From: Clostridia bacterium
GTDB lineage: Bacteria; Bacillota_A; Clostridia; Peptostreptococcales; JAAYPU01
Direction of reading: 5' to 3'
Assembly: GCA_022360735.1 (NCBI GenBank)
Contig: JAKSCF010000197.1
Span: 1-6,871, forward strand
Length of the DNA: 6,871 nt
The number at the start of each line of letters is the position of its first letter. The first letter of the stretch is position 1. Below, in pieces: positions 1 through 5,681 of this stretch. The notes under the pieces are model-generated. The model was not told the origin of the DNA, ran no database searches, and saw only the letters and a list, made by a program, of their open reading frames with translations. The position numbers and the translations under genes are program-made.

Positions 1-487
1 AAGCAGTATCCGTATCTTGTATGGTTACAACATTAGGCATTCTCGTCATAATCATTCCAATAGGTGCTTTCTCGGTATCTGACCCACCCATCATACTTTT
101 TAACAAATCTTTTCTGGATACGACTCCCCCAAGATACCCATGTGACAACACAAATAGAGTGCCTGTATCTTCTAAAAATAAGGTTACAATTGCATCGTAA
201 AGAGTAGATTGTTCGTCAATAACCGTTGGTACTGATTTTATTTCCGATACTTTAACATTTTTAATCTTATTAGAAATGATTTCAGCCTCCGAATTACCGG
301 CATAATAATATCCTACTTTAGGTCTGGCATCTAAAATACCGATCATGGTCAATACGGAAAGATCTGTTCTTAGGGTTGACCGTGTGATATTAATGGTTTC
401 AGCTATTTTATCACTGGTTATAGGCTGCTGGTTTTTAACGATTTCTATAATTTGTTTTTGTCTTTCAGTTAATTCTATTTGAATCAC
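1..487 (-). CDS. ccpN: CcpN-like HTH/CBS-domain transcriptional repressor (partial, 3' end off window)
   Basis: The 162 visible codons cover the N-terminal three quarters of a protein of about 210 residues in the family. Residues about 7-62 form a winged helix-turn-helix (ITSDKIAETINITRSTLRTDL, recognition helix around ITRSTLR, wing ending RPKVGYYY). Residues about 80-136 form the first CBS domain (SVPTVIDEQSTLYDAI, then GGVVSRKDLLK). The second CBS domain begins at MIMTRMPNV (146-154) and is cut by the window edge. From memory it matches B. subtilis CcpN closely at IEL..RQ, ITRSTLR, ARPKVGY, FLEDTGTLFV and IMTRMPN. CcpN is a cytoplasmic DNA-binding repressor of gluconeogenic genes (gapB, pckA) that senses nucleotide or glycolytic state through its CBS domains. 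The location downstream of glycyl-tRNA synthetase also matches B. subtilis. The GTG start at 487 is chosen because it aligns with the family N-terminus, although its ribosome binding site is badly placed (see findings). Family assignment is firm; the same target genes are inferred. Confidence 0.88.
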   Translation of the reverse strand, partial: MIQIELTERQKQIIEIVKNQQPITSDKIAETINITRSTLRTDLSVLTMIGILDARPKVGYYYAGNSEAEIISNKIKNVKVSEIKSVPTVIDEQSTLYDAIVTLFLEDTGTLFVLSHGYLGGVVSRKDLLKSMMGGSDTEKAPIGMIMTRMPNVVTIQDTDTA

Positions 488-512
488 CCCTTTCGCCAAT
501 ATATATGTTTAA

Positions 513-544
513 TATGCCACATTATTTATTATATGTGCTATATT
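513..544 (+). promoter_or_regulatory. Tandem CcpN-type operator over the ccpN promoter
   Basis: Reading the plus strand, 534-544 (TGTGCTATATT) fits the CcpN consensus TRTGHYATAYW, as I recall it from B. subtilis work, at all 11 positions. 513-523 (TATGCCACATT) fits at 10 of 11. Both copies have the same orientation and start 21 bp apart, about two helical turns, which would put them on one face of the DNA. The first copy overlaps the -10 box at 542-547 and both cover the expected transcription start, a repressing position. An inverted repeat, CACAT (518-522) with ATGTG (533-537), lies across the same region. Autorepression is inferred. Confidence 0.6.
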
Positions 545-570
545 ATATAATAAAACATCATAATTGTTAA
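542..570 (-). promoter_or_regulatory. Sigma-A-type promoter of ccpN
   Basis: On the minus strand a -35 box TTAACA (570-565) is followed after exactly 17 bp by a perfect -10 box TATAAT (547-542). The predicted start is near 535, giving a leader of about 48 nt before the GTG at 487. The -35 box lies only a few bases beyond the U-tract of the glyQS terminator, so the regulator gene appears to be transcribed independently of the synthetase gene. Confidence 0.75.
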
Positions 571-573
571 CAT

Positions 574-615
574 AAAAAAACCAAATCTAAAATAAATTTT
601 TTAGATTTGGTTTTT
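574..615 (-). terminator. Intrinsic terminator of glyQS
   Basis: A perfect 17-bp inverted repeat pairs 576-592 with 599-615 around a 6-nt loop. Its core is CCAAATCTAAAA and the complement. On the minus strand it is followed by a run of seven T residues (580-574). It begins about 20 bp after the glyQS stop codon. The arms end in A/T runs on both sides, so it could also stop plus-strand transcripts. Confidence 0.9.
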
Positions 616-634
616 CTGTCACCTGTTCCCTGAA

Positions 635-2026
635 TTAGTATTCTATTTTTTCCTCCAGATAGTTCTTTAATTCAGCAATCGGTACTCTTACTTGTTCCAT
701 AGTATCTCTTTCCCTGATGGTTACAGATTGATCTTCTAAAGAGTCAAAATCAAAAGTAATACAGAATGGTGTACCGATTTCATCTTGTCTTCTATAGCGT
801 TTTCCAATACTGCCGGTTACATCATAATCCATCATAAAATGTTTAGACAGCTGCTCATATACTTTTATTGCATCATCATTTAATTTTTTTGTAAGTGGTA
901 ATACGGCAGCCTTAAATGGCGCAAGAGCTGGATGGAATTTTAAAACAACTCTTTCAGATCCATCTTCTAATGCTTCTTCATTATAGGCATCAATTAAGAA
1001 TGCTAAAGTCACTCGATCTGCTCCAAGTGAAGGCTCAATGCAATATGGTACATATTTTTCATTGGTCACCGGATCATGATAGACTAAGTCTACACCTGAA
1101 TGTTCTATGTGCTGCTTCAAGTCAAAATCTGTTCTGTCTGCAATACCCCATAGTTCTCCCCATCCAAATGGAAATTTATATTCTAAATCGGTTGTGGCAT
1201 TACTATAGTGAGATAATTCTTCTTCATCATGATCTCTGAGTTTAATGTTTTCCGGTGTCATATTTAATTCATGCAGCCAATTAACGCAGAAATCTTTCCA
1301 ATAATTAAACCATTCTATGTCTTCTCCCGGTTTACAGAAGAACTCAAGCTCCATTTGCTCAAACTCTCTTGTTCTAAAGGTAAAGTTTCCGGGTGTGATT
1401 TCATTTCTAAAAGATTTTCCAATTTGGCCTATACCAAAGGGTATTTTTTTTCTAGTGGTTCTGGCTACATTTTTAAAGTTTACAAAAATACCTTGAGCCG
1501 TTTCAGGTCTTAAAAATATTTCTGTGTTAGAGTCTTCGGTAACGCCTTGGAAAGTTTTAAACATCAGGTTAAATTGACGAATTTGAGTAAAATCAGAAGC
1601 CCCACAGTCCGGACAAACTATTTTTTCGTCTGTAATGTACTTTTCAAGCTTCTCATTGGCCCATCCATCTACAGTTATTTGTTGTTCTTCTTTTTTAGCG
1701 ATATGTCCTTCTACCAATTGGTCGGCTCTATATCTTGATTTACACTTCTTGCAGTCAATCAAAGGGTCGTTAAATCCACCTACGTGACCGGATGCTACCC
1801 ATGTTTTAGGATTCATCAGTATGGCTGCATCTACCCCTACATTATAGGGAGATTCTTGGATAAATTTTTTCCACCAAGCTTTTTTGATGTTGTTTTTTAG
1901 TTCTACACCTAAAGGCCCATAGTCCCAAGTATTCGCCAGTCCACCATATATTTCTGAGCCCGGGAAAACAAACCCTCTGGATTTGGCCATTGCCGAAATT
2001 TTATCCATTGTTTTTTCTTTACTCAT
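635..2026 (-). CDS. glyQS: Glycine--tRNA ligase, dimeric class II type
   Basis: This cytoplasmic enzyme charges tRNA-Gly with glycine using ATP. The 463-residue product is the single-chain homodimer type, not the alpha2-beta2 GlyQ/GlyS type. The N-terminal catalytic core opens with [14 protein letters not shown] (16-29). A CxxC pair at C92/C95 and another at C138/C141 flank an insertion and probably bind zinc. Class II motif 2 starts at FRNEI (206-210) and continues through [14 protein letters not shown]. Motif 3 contains EPSLGADR (331-338). The C-terminal anticodon-binding domain starts near [12 protein letters not shown] (360-371) and includes [16 protein letters not shown]. The start at 2026 is chosen because AAAGGAG lies 7 nt upstream; an in-frame ATG at 2071 would add 15 lysine/asparagine-rich residues but has no ribosome binding site. 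Expression is controlled by the glycine T-box leader upstream. No truncation or missing motif is seen. Confidence 0.97.
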   Translation of the reverse strand: MSKEKTMDKISAMAKSRGFVFPGSEIYGGLANTWDYGPLGVELKNNIKKAWWKKFIQESPYNVGVDAAILMNPKTWVASGHVGGFNDPLIDCKKCKSRYRADQLVEGHIAKKEEQQITVDGWANEKLEKYITDEKIVCPDCGASDFTQIRQFNLMFKTFQGVTEDSNTEIFLRPETAQGIFVNFKNVARTTRKKIPFGIGQIGKSFRNEITPGNFTFRTREFEQMELEFFCKPGEDIEWFNYWKDFCVNWLHELNMTPENIKLRDHDEEELSHYSNATTDLEYKFPFGWGELWGIADRTDFDLKQHIEHSGVDLVYHDPVTNEKYVPYCIEPSLGADRVTLAFLIDAYNEEALEDGSERVVLKFHPALAPFKAAVLPLTKKLNDDAIKVYEQLSKHFMMDYDVTGSIGKRYRRQDEIGTPFCITFDFDSLEDQSVTIRERDTMEQVRVPIAELKNYLEEKIEY

Positions 2027-2033
2027 TTTTATT

Positions 2034-2040
2034 CTCCTTT
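2034..2040 (-). promoter_or_regulatory. Ribosome binding site of glyQS
   Basis: AAAGGAG stands 7 nt before the ATG at 2026. This fixes the glyQS start there in preference to the in-frame ATG at 2071. Confidence 0.85.
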
Positions 2041-2131
2041 TATTTTGATTTACTTTATTTTGAAATTCCATATTAGCTTGAATTTAAGATTTAATAAAAG
2101 CTTAACTTATAACAATCCCTATTTATACAAT

Positions 2132-2169
2132 AAAAAAAGTCTTTTAGCCCCTGCAAGGGACGAAAGACT
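2132..2169 (-). terminator. Regulated T-box terminator
   Basis: On the minus strand AGTCTTT (2169-2163) pairs with AAAGACT (2144-2138), and an inner CCC/GGG pairing surrounds a short loop. Seven T residues (2138-2132) follow. Its 5' side lies immediately after the T-box sequence, as needed for the mutually exclusive antiterminator. Confidence 0.9.
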
Positions 2170-2341
2170 ACTTCCGCGGTTCCACCCTAGTTGATGTATG
2201 TACATCCACTCAAAGCATATGCTCAAGAGTTCCTTTCATTAATGCCTTGTATCGGTTCACAGCCTCCACCGACTCTCTTGGACAAACTCAGTAATTACTT
2301 CTCTCTGTCAACGCATTTATTCAATTAGCTTAAGATTTATC
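2132..2341 (-). ncRNA. Glycine T-box riboswitch leader of glyQS
   Basis: The leader carries the conserved T-box sequence AGGGTGGAACCGCG (2188-2175). Its UGGA (2184-2181) would pair with the UCCA 3' end expected for uncharged tRNA-Gly. Stem I spans about 2312-2224. Its base pairs AGAG with CTCT (2229-2226), the AGTA motif lies near 2299, and a UUUGU/ACAAG helix and a UCGGU/ACCGA distal helix (2272-2268 with 2256-2252) follow. The specifier-loop triplet directly after ACAA is GGC (2246-2244), a glycine codon, which agrees with the gene it precedes. Stem III is GATGT/ACATC (2206-2193). A terminator hairpin (2169-2138) and T run follow. Uncharged tRNA-Gly is expected to stabilise the antiterminator and allow read-through into glyQS. 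Family and specificity are firm; the fold was done by eye. Confidence 0.95.
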
Positions 2342-2347
2342 TTAAAT

Positions 2348-2376
2348 ATTTTAACATGTGACTATCATATTGTAAA
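2348..2376 (-). promoter_or_regulatory. Promoter of the T-box/glyQS transcript
   Basis: TTTACA (2376-2371) and TAAAAT (2353-2348) are separated by 17 bp, each one mismatch from the sigma-A consensus. The predicted start is near 2341, about 30 nt before Stem I. A palindrome, TTAAGAT-AA-ATCTTAA (2345-2330), spans the predicted start; it could be a 5' hairpin or an operator, and its role is unknown. Confidence 0.65.
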
Positions 2377-2418
2377 GGTAGTAAAAACTAATATCATCCA
2401 TTTGCTTAAGGTTTAAAG

Positions 2419-4344
2419 TTATATTAACCTTTTAACTTTTTCAGGTATGATAAAGCTTACGGCCGTGCCTTTTCCTTCTTGGCTTTCAATAACCAAACCT
2501 TTTCCAAAGGCTCTTTGCAATCGAATATGCACATTGTACAAACCAATACTCTGCAGTTCTTCTGATTGTTGAGATAATAAAGACATTATATTAAGTCGCT
2601 CATATAGTTTCTCCATTGTCGCATCGTCTATTCCTACACCATTGTCTTCAACCTTTATTTTTAACCCTCTTTTTAGCTTTTCTATACTAATATTTAATTT
2701 GGGGGCATCCTTCCCTTTTCTTAATCCATGTTTAATAGCATTTTCAACCAATGGCTGAATGGTTAAAGGCGGCACAAAAGCTTCTTCTTCTAAGTCATTG
2801 GAAATGCTAATATCAATATCCGGAAAACGTGCTTTTTCAATGGACAAATAAGCTTTAACCATTTTCATTTCTCGGTCCAAAGGTACCAATTTTCTTGTGT
2901 TTTTAAACTCCAAAGTACCTCTTAAATACGTTGACAAAGACATGATAAGATCTTCTACCTCTTCAGCTTCAGGTGGAACAAGGCTTACAATGGTATTTAA
3001 AGCGTTATAAAGAAAATGAGGCTTGATTTGAGCATTTAAATAAGCCTGTTCAATTCCTTTTATGCGTTCCAATTCTAATCGCACTCTAGCCACTCTAAAA
3101 AGTAATATAAGTCCCATAGAAAGAATGACAATACAAAATCCTGTATCCATTAATTCATCAAAATAGCTGTGGATCAATGCTGCACCATAAAGTAGGTCAT
3201 GAACAATGGTCACACCCATAACTGCTCCGGATATTAATAGCAAATAACCATCCCGATAGCTTTTATTCACAGCAACTAATACTACATATAGGTAATAGAT
3301 CAGAGCGATATATGCAATGGCATTATTATAATAAGCCATTTTTGTTAATATGGACAGCGGCAAAAAAATAGCTGCTATGGTCAAAACAATACCATGGACC
3401 CCTAAAATGTATATCCATATTTTTCCTTTTGCAAAAGTAACCATCTCAGTAATATACAATAAAAAGACCGGTGGTGCTAAAAACATCACCATATATTGAA
3501 CAAAGACAATTTGATGCATGGTGATGGATGGAATCCATTCGATAATCAATTTATTACCACAAACCATCAAATACAATATAATCAAAATATCACTTATTAA
3601 AAAATAAAAGAGATTCTTACTTCTATGCACTAAAATAAAGAATAACAAACCTATAAAAAATACAGCCACTGAGACAGCAAAAACAAAATACTCTTTACCT
3701 TTCTGTATAATAATATGACGATCCATGATATCTTTTTCAGCCATCTTTAAAGGAAGCCAAATTCCACCTCTGGCGTAGGTATAATTAGCTACCTGAACGA
3801 TGATATCTACCGAATCGGTTTCAGGGGTAAAATAAACAATAGAAATTTCATATCTGGGCTCATATTCTTCTTTACGCTTTCCAATCTTACCTACTTCCTT
3901 TATCAGCCGATCATTTATAAAGACTTTTCCTGATGTCCCAAATGTAGGTAATTTCAAGGCATATTCTTTGTTTGGTATCAAGCCATTAACTTTAATATGA
4001 AAGGTGCCATAACCAAAAGCTTCCGGTTGATTCCCCTCTACACCTTTTGGAAAGACATAACGATTCCACATACCCGGCACTTTTACATAATCCCATTCCC
4101 TGCCGTACCCACTTTCCTTTGCCGCTTCAAACTCTGATGTACTATAGAATTTTTTCCATGCAAAAGCCCAATCACCATTCAGAAAAGTGATCCGGTCTCT
4201 CTGTTCTTCTGTCATAAGTAATTGTCCTTTTACAGCCGTTGTATTTTGAGCGTTTCTTTTCCCTATAAACAATCCAATACTACCCATTAGACAAACAACT
4301 ATTAGGCTTAAACCCAACAAACGAAAAGATCTTCTTGTGTTCAT
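2419..4344 (-). CDS. 7TM-DISM-type membrane sensor histidine kinase (LytS/YehU-like)
   Basis: The 641-residue membrane sensor begins with a signal anchor (about 7-27). An extracellular region follows (about 45-205) that looks like the jelly-roll, carbohydrate-binding-type module of 7TMR-DISM receptors: LNGDWAF near 55-61, VPGMW at 89-93, then a beta-rich stretch ending ARGGIWLPL. About seven hydrophobic helices span 217-418. A short linker leads to the His_kinase dimerisation motif QAYLNAQIKPHFLYNALN, with H443 as the predicted phosphorylation site. The ATPase domain shows the N box QPLVENAIKHGL (N535), the G1 box DNGVGID (567-573), SIGLYNVHIRLQ (599-610) and GKGTAVSF. The start at 4344 is chosen for the GAGG upstream; GTG at 4395 or ATG at 4386 would add 17 or 14 residues ahead of the membrane anchor. 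Kinases of this type usually pair with LytTR or AraC-type regulators, but none is in the window. The ligand is unknown. It appears to form its own transcription unit. Confidence 0.92.
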   Translation of the reverse strand: MNTRRSFRLLGLSLIVVCLMGSIGLFIGKRNAQNTTAVKGQLLMTEEQRDRITFLNGDWAFAWKKFYSTSEFEAAKESGYGREWDYVKVPGMWNRYVFPKGVEGNQPEAFGYGTFHIKVNGLIPNKEYALKLPTFGTSGKVFINDRLIKEVGKIGKRKEEYEPRYEISIVYFTPETDSVDIIVQVANYTYARGGIWLPLKMAEKDIMDRHIIIQKGKEYFVFAVSVAVFFIGLLFFILVHRSKNLFYFLISDILIILYLMVCGNKLIIEWIPSITMHQIVFVQYMVMFLAPPVFLLYITEMVTFAKGKIWIYILGVHGIVLTIAAIFLPLSILTKMAYYNNAIAYIALIYYLYVVLVAVNKSYRDGYLLLISGAVMGVTIVHDLLYGAALIHSYFDELMDTGFCIVILSMGLILLFRVARVRLELERIKGIEQAYLNAQIKPHFLYNALNTIVSLVPPEAEEVEDLIMSLSTYLRGTLEFKNTRKLVPLDREMKMVKAYLSIEKARFPDIDISISNDLEEEAFVPPLTIQPLVENAIKHGLRKGKDAPKLNISIEKLKRGLKIKVEDNGVGIDDATMEKLYERLNIMSLLSQQSEELQSIGLYNVHIRLQRAFGKGLVIESQEGKGTAVSFIIPEKVKRLI

Positions 4345-4345
4345 A

Positions 4346-4377
4346 TCGTACCTCGTATCTTGTATATGGTGGTACGA
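4346..4377 (-). repeat. Inverted repeat in kinase leader overlapping the ribosome binding site
   Basis: TCGTACC and GGTACGA (4377-4371 and 4352-4346 on the minus strand) form a perfect 7-bp inverted repeat around an 18-nt loop. The 3' arm contains the last two bases of the GAGG ribosome binding site and ends one base before the ATG. Pairing would partly hide the translation start. A regulatory role is inferred. Confidence 0.5.
4351..4354 (-). promoter_or_regulatory. Ribosome binding site of the kinase gene
   Basis: GAGG stands 6 nt before the ATG at 4344. The alternatives GTG 4395 and ATG 4386 have no comparable upstream match, which decides the start in favour of 4344. Confidence 0.65.
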
Positions 4378-4379
4378 AA

Positions 4380-4406
4380 ATGGCATATTTCTCACCCATA
4401 TGCCAT
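4380..4406 (-). repeat. 9-bp hairpin in kinase leader
   Basis: ATGGCATAT (minus strand 4406-4398) and ATATGCCAT (4388-4380) form a perfect 9-bp inverted repeat with a 9-nt loop. Four T residues follow on the minus strand. It lies about 10 nt after the predicted transcription start and 2 bp from the next inverted repeat. It may be a leader hairpin, a weak attenuator or a protein-binding palindrome; the sequence alone does not decide. Confidence 0.6.
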
Positions 4407-4423
4407 CCTATTGTACATCTTTC

Positions 4424-4452
4424 ATTATATGAAGTAATGAGATTAAATTCAA
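4424..4452 (-). promoter_or_regulatory. Promoter of the kinase gene
   Basis: TTGAAT (4452-4447) lies 17 bp from a perfect TATAAT (4429-4424) on the minus strand. The predicted start near 4417 gives a 5' leader of about 73 nt to the ATG at 4344. This supports separate transcription from the terminated operon upstream. Confidence 0.7.
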
Positions 4453-4622
4453 TTCTTTTTCGTTACCCCCTTACCGTCAAGAAATAGTATACCCTTAAAA
4501 GGTATTTCGTCCGTTCCATTATCTTACCAATCATTTTATATATCTATAGCCTTATGATAACATAGAGGAATTAGCCAAGAATTAACAATTCTCTTCTAAA
4601 AGGTTATAAGGTAATAATATTG

Positions 4623-4665
4623 AAAAAGGGTATCGTCCTCATTATTGAGAACAACACCCTTTTTT
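4623..4665 (-). terminator. Intrinsic terminator of the permease-hydrolase operon
   Basis: In the minus-strand transcript 4659-4646 pairs with 4641-4628 over 14 consecutive pairs, three of them G-U, around a 4-nt loop. A-run and U-run arms extend the stem. The G-U pairs become A-C mismatches in a plus-strand transcript, so the element is built to stop minus-strand transcription. It lies about 60 bp after the hydrolase stop codon. Confidence 0.9.
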
Positions 4666-4724
4666 CGATAATCTCAGGATAAATTGGTTTCCCAATTTTC
4701 CTGTATTTCTTTACTGTTATATTA

Positions 4725-5615
4725 TTACCAAGGCATTACTTTTCCGTCCTTGTAACCACATAATGCGTCGTATACATCAACACGTCTATCCAATCTTGCT
4801 CCGGCAAATTCAGCCCAATGCAATCTTCTTGAGTCAGAAAGATTTAGCTCTGCGTACTTTATTTCTTCATCAGTTCTACTAGCCGGTCCACCAATTTGCA
4901 ATCCTAAAGGTCCTGCTATCATGCTCATTCCGGGGAAAACAAGGCCTCGCTCTTCTCCTACTCTATCTGCTACAACTGCAGCTAATCCATTATTATAACA
5001 GCCCACCATCACATTGTAGGGTCCAAATGTAGGCATCTCTTCAGGTAATACATCAATATTAACCCAATTTACCGGGCAGCATACAATATCTGCTCCTTGA
5101 ACTGCATATATCCTCCACATTTCTTGGAACCAAACATCATAACAGATCATCATTCCTATTCTTCCAATTTTTGTATTGAACACTGGAAGACCAAGGTCAC
5201 CTGGTTGATACCAAAGTTTTTCTCTATCCCAAAGATGTAATTTTCTATATTTTCCTATATAGCCCTCTGGTCCAATTAACACTGATGTATTGTATAATAG
5301 AGTTTCATCTTTTTCAGATATCCCTGCAACGATATAAATTTGCTTTTCTTTGGCTATCGTTTCCCACTTTTTCACAGTAGGACCATCCGGTACATTCTCA
5401 GAAACTAAAAAAGCTTCATCGCGATTATTAAAAGTGTATCCGGAATTACTTAATTCAGTTAATACAATCAGTTTCGCACCATTATTCGCTGCTTCTGTAA
5501 TCCTGCTAATCCCTTTTTCAACATTTCCCTCTAAATTTCCCAACTGCAATTTAGACTGTATTGCAGCAACTTTTACTACTGATTCTTTACCTACTTCACT
5601 AACATTTTTAAACAT
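4725..5615 (-). CDS. Nitrilase-superfamily carbon-nitrogen hydrolase (amidase-like)
   Basis: The 296-residue product is a full-length single-domain member of the carbon-nitrogen hydrolase superfamily, cytoplasmic with no signal peptide. The catalytic triad is visible: E54 in LTELSNSGY, K125 in KYRKLHLW and C158 in MMICYDVWF. The accessory glutamate is probably E132 in REKLWYQPGD. After the cysteine, GADIVCCPVNWV (175-186) and ARLDRRVDVYDAL near the C-terminus are typical of the fold. The family hydrolyses amides, nitriles or N-carbamoyl compounds, releasing ammonia and often an acid. CYDVW is not, as I recall, the signature of N-carbamoylputrescine amidase (CWDQW) or ureidopropionase (CYGRH), so the substrate is left open. 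The start at 5615 follows AAAGGAG by 6 nt; an in-frame ATG at 5639 lacks a ribosome binding site. The gene lies 64 bp after the permease, with no terminator between them, and is followed by a strong terminator, so the pair is probably co-transcribed. Confidence 0.93.
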   Translation of the reverse strand: MFKNVSEVGKESVVKVAAIQSKLQLGNLEGNVEKGISRITEAANNGAKLIVLTELSNSGYTFNNRDEAFLVSENVPDGPTVKKWETIAKEKQIYIVAGISEKDETLLYNTSVLIGPEGYIGKYRKLHLWDREKLWYQPGDLGLPVFNTKIGRIGMMICYDVWFQEMWRIYAVQGADIVCCPVNWVNIDVLPEEMPTFGPYNVMVGCYNNGLAAVVADRVGEERGLVFPGMSMIAGPLGLQIGGPASRTDEEIKYAELNLSDSRRLHWAEFAGARLDRRVDVYDALCGYKDGKVMPW

Positions 5616-5621
5616 TTTCTG

Positions 5622-5628
5622 CTCCTTT
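5622..5628 (-). promoter_or_regulatory. Ribosome binding site of the hydrolase gene
   Basis: AAAGGAG stands 6 nt before the ATG at 5615 and rules against the upstream in-frame ATG at 5639. Confidence 0.85.
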
Positions 5629-5665
5629 CTTAAATACATTCTTAAAATTATTTAAAAGTTATATG

Positions 5666-5681
5666 AAACGATTTATCGTTT
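5666..5681. repeat. 16-bp palindrome overlapping the permease stop codon
   Basis: AAACGAT and ATCGTTT form a perfect 7-bp inverted repeat with a 2-bp centre, sharing bases with the TAA stop at 5682-5680. Outside it ATAA/TTAT can pair after a 3-nt bulge. No T run follows, so it is not a typical terminator. In the mRNA it could be a small processing or stabilising hairpin between the two genes; this is inference. Confidence 0.55.

Larger units (their letters stand above)
4345..4724. other. Intergenic region between hydrolase and kinase genes
   Basis: These 380 bp contain, in minus-strand order, the terminator of the hydrolase operon, about 170 bp (4453-4622) with no feature I can name, the kinase promoter and the hairpin-rich kinase leader. 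The unassigned part holds a small perfect inverted repeat, AGAATT-AAC-AATTCT (4578-4592), flanked at a distance by CCTTAT and ATAAGG. It also holds ATACC/GGTAT around 4490-4506. No open reading frame with a plausible ribosome binding site was recognised there. Confidence 0.7.

Noticed and set aside
11..22. Shared 12-mer CGTATCTTGTAT at 11-22 and 4354-4365
   Set aside because: One copy is inside the ccpN coding sequence and the other in the kinase leader. Neither has a further repeat structure, so chance is the simplest explanation.
916..1738. Three plus-strand open frames of 63-107 codons inside the glyQS region
   Set aside because: They lie antisense within a well-supported synthetase gene, have no recognisable motifs or convincing ribosome binding sites, and read as shadows.
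2027..2071. 15-residue N-terminal extension of glycyl-tRNA synthetase from ATG 2071
   Set aside because: No ribosome binding site precedes it, the extension is lysine/asparagine-rich, and an ideal AAAGGAG precedes the ATG at 2026.
2214..2223. Palindrome AGCATATGCT in the T-box linker as a separate operator
   Set aside because: It lies between Stem I and Stem III of the riboswitch and is more simply part of the folded leader.
4345..4395. Kinase start at GTG 4395 or ATG 4386
   Set aside because: Both lie inside the 9-bp leader hairpin without a good ribosome binding site, and they add residues before the signal anchor. GAGG before ATG 4344 is better, though this is not certain.
4464..4481. 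TTGACG on the minus strand near 4480 as an alternative kinase -35 box
   Set aside because: At 17 bp spacing it leads only to AAGAAT, a poor -10, whereas TTGAAT/TATAAT just downstream is much better.
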